In this document: piece after piece, positions 5,698 to 5,966 of the stretch
Layout of the letters: every line of letters begins with the position of its first letter
Position numbering within the stretch: position 1 is the first letter of the stretch
Assembly: GCA_017425305.1 (NCBI GenBank)
Contig: JAFOOW010000098.1
Span: forward strand, 1-5,966
DNA: 5,966 bases
Origin: Peptostreptococcaceae bacterium
GTDB lineage: Bacteria > Bacillota > Clostridia > Peptostreptococcales > Peptostreptococcaceae
Direction of reading: 5' to 3'
Position numbers and translations under genes: made by a program
The notes under the pieces: generated by a model
Told to the model about the DNA's origin: nothing
Database searches by the model: none
The model's input: only the letters and a program-made list of their open reading frames with translations

Positions 5698-5966
5698 TTA
5701 GACATATTTTAGTAATTTTATTATATTCTCTTTATTATTTAAGTTCGGTTCTTTCATAACAATATCTAAAATTTGATTAAGCTTAATTCCTATTTCCTTT
5801 CCTTTATAACCTAGTTTTTCTAAATCTCTTCCGTTGATTTTTAAATCTTTTAATAAATAGCATTCATTATTTTTTTCAATTTCTTCTATAATTTTATTAA
5901 TTCTATCACTATAATTATCTTCATCTACATTTTTTAAACATTTTTTAAGTATACTTTTTAAATATA
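5698..5966 (-). CDS. cca: CCA tRNA nucleotidyltransferase, C-terminal part; 5' end outside window
   Basis: The last 88 residues and TAA stop of a protein that enters from the right edge. The segment contains KNNECYLLKDLKINGRDLEKLGYKGKEIG followed by a helix ending KLLKYV (written here in parts: CYLLKDLKINGRDL, then EKLGYKGKEIG). This is the C-terminal tRNA-binding region of bacterial CCA-adding enzymes, where a [ST/C]-x-x-x-LKDLxINGxDL motif precedes LGxKGKxIG. The enzyme repairs or adds the 3' CCA of tRNA; the catalytic nucleotidyltransferase head lies outside the window. The stop is 87 bp before the steA start, and no clear terminator separates them, so read-through into the operon is possible. 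The identification rests on a short motif region, so a poly(A) polymerase/CCA-family relative cannot be excluded. Confidence 0.8.
   Translation of the reverse strand, partial: YLKSILKKCLKNVDEDNYSDRINKIIEEIEKNNECYLLKDLKINGRDLEKLGYKGKEIGIKLNQILDIVMKEPNLNNKENIIKLLKYV

Overview
The window is about 6 kb of very AT-rich DNA. Codon use is dominated by ATA, AGA, TTA and AAA, spacing between genes is tight, and every real gene lies on the minus strand. A SpoIIM-family sporulation gene, strong AGGAGG-type ribosome binding sites and the gene order point to a low-GC, spore-forming Firmicute of the class Clostridia. A Peptostreptococcaceae-type genome is my best guess, but it is not proven. Nothing marks recent transfer: no mobile element, tRNA, rRNA or CRISPR array is visible, and composition is even throughout.

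Reading with transcription, from the right edge to the left: (1) the last 88 codons of a CCA tRNA nucleotidyltransferase; (2) an 87-bp gap with an extended -10 promoter; (3) steA, a thiamine-pyrophosphokinase-fold protein with one C-terminal membrane anchor; (4) a SteB/MctB-family protein, with one N-terminal membrane helix, a coiled coil and an extracytoplasmic domain; (5) a soluble family-2 glycosyltransferase; (6) a polytopic MraY/WecA-like phosphosugar transferase with a divergent active-site loop; (7) a DUF3866 protein; (8) a Nudix hydrolase of the ADP-ribose pyrophosphatase type; (9) a 67-bp gap with a possible sigma-E promoter; (10) the first 128 codons of spoIIM, running off the left edge.

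Genes 3 to 8 are separated by 5 to 22 bp or overlap, ribosome binding sites lie inside the preceding gene or its stop codon, and no intrinsic terminator is visible. They very probably form one operon driven from the promoter near 5650. The set combines a cytokinesis-linked SteA/SteB pair with a soluble glycosyltransferase, a polyprenyl-phosphate-type transferase, an enzyme-like protein of unknown function and a Nudix hydrolase. A plausible reading, which is inference, is a pathway that builds an uncharacterised lipid-linked glycan and couples it to division or sporulation membranes. No gene is broken. Four start codons differ from the longest open frame, and the reasons are given in the entries.
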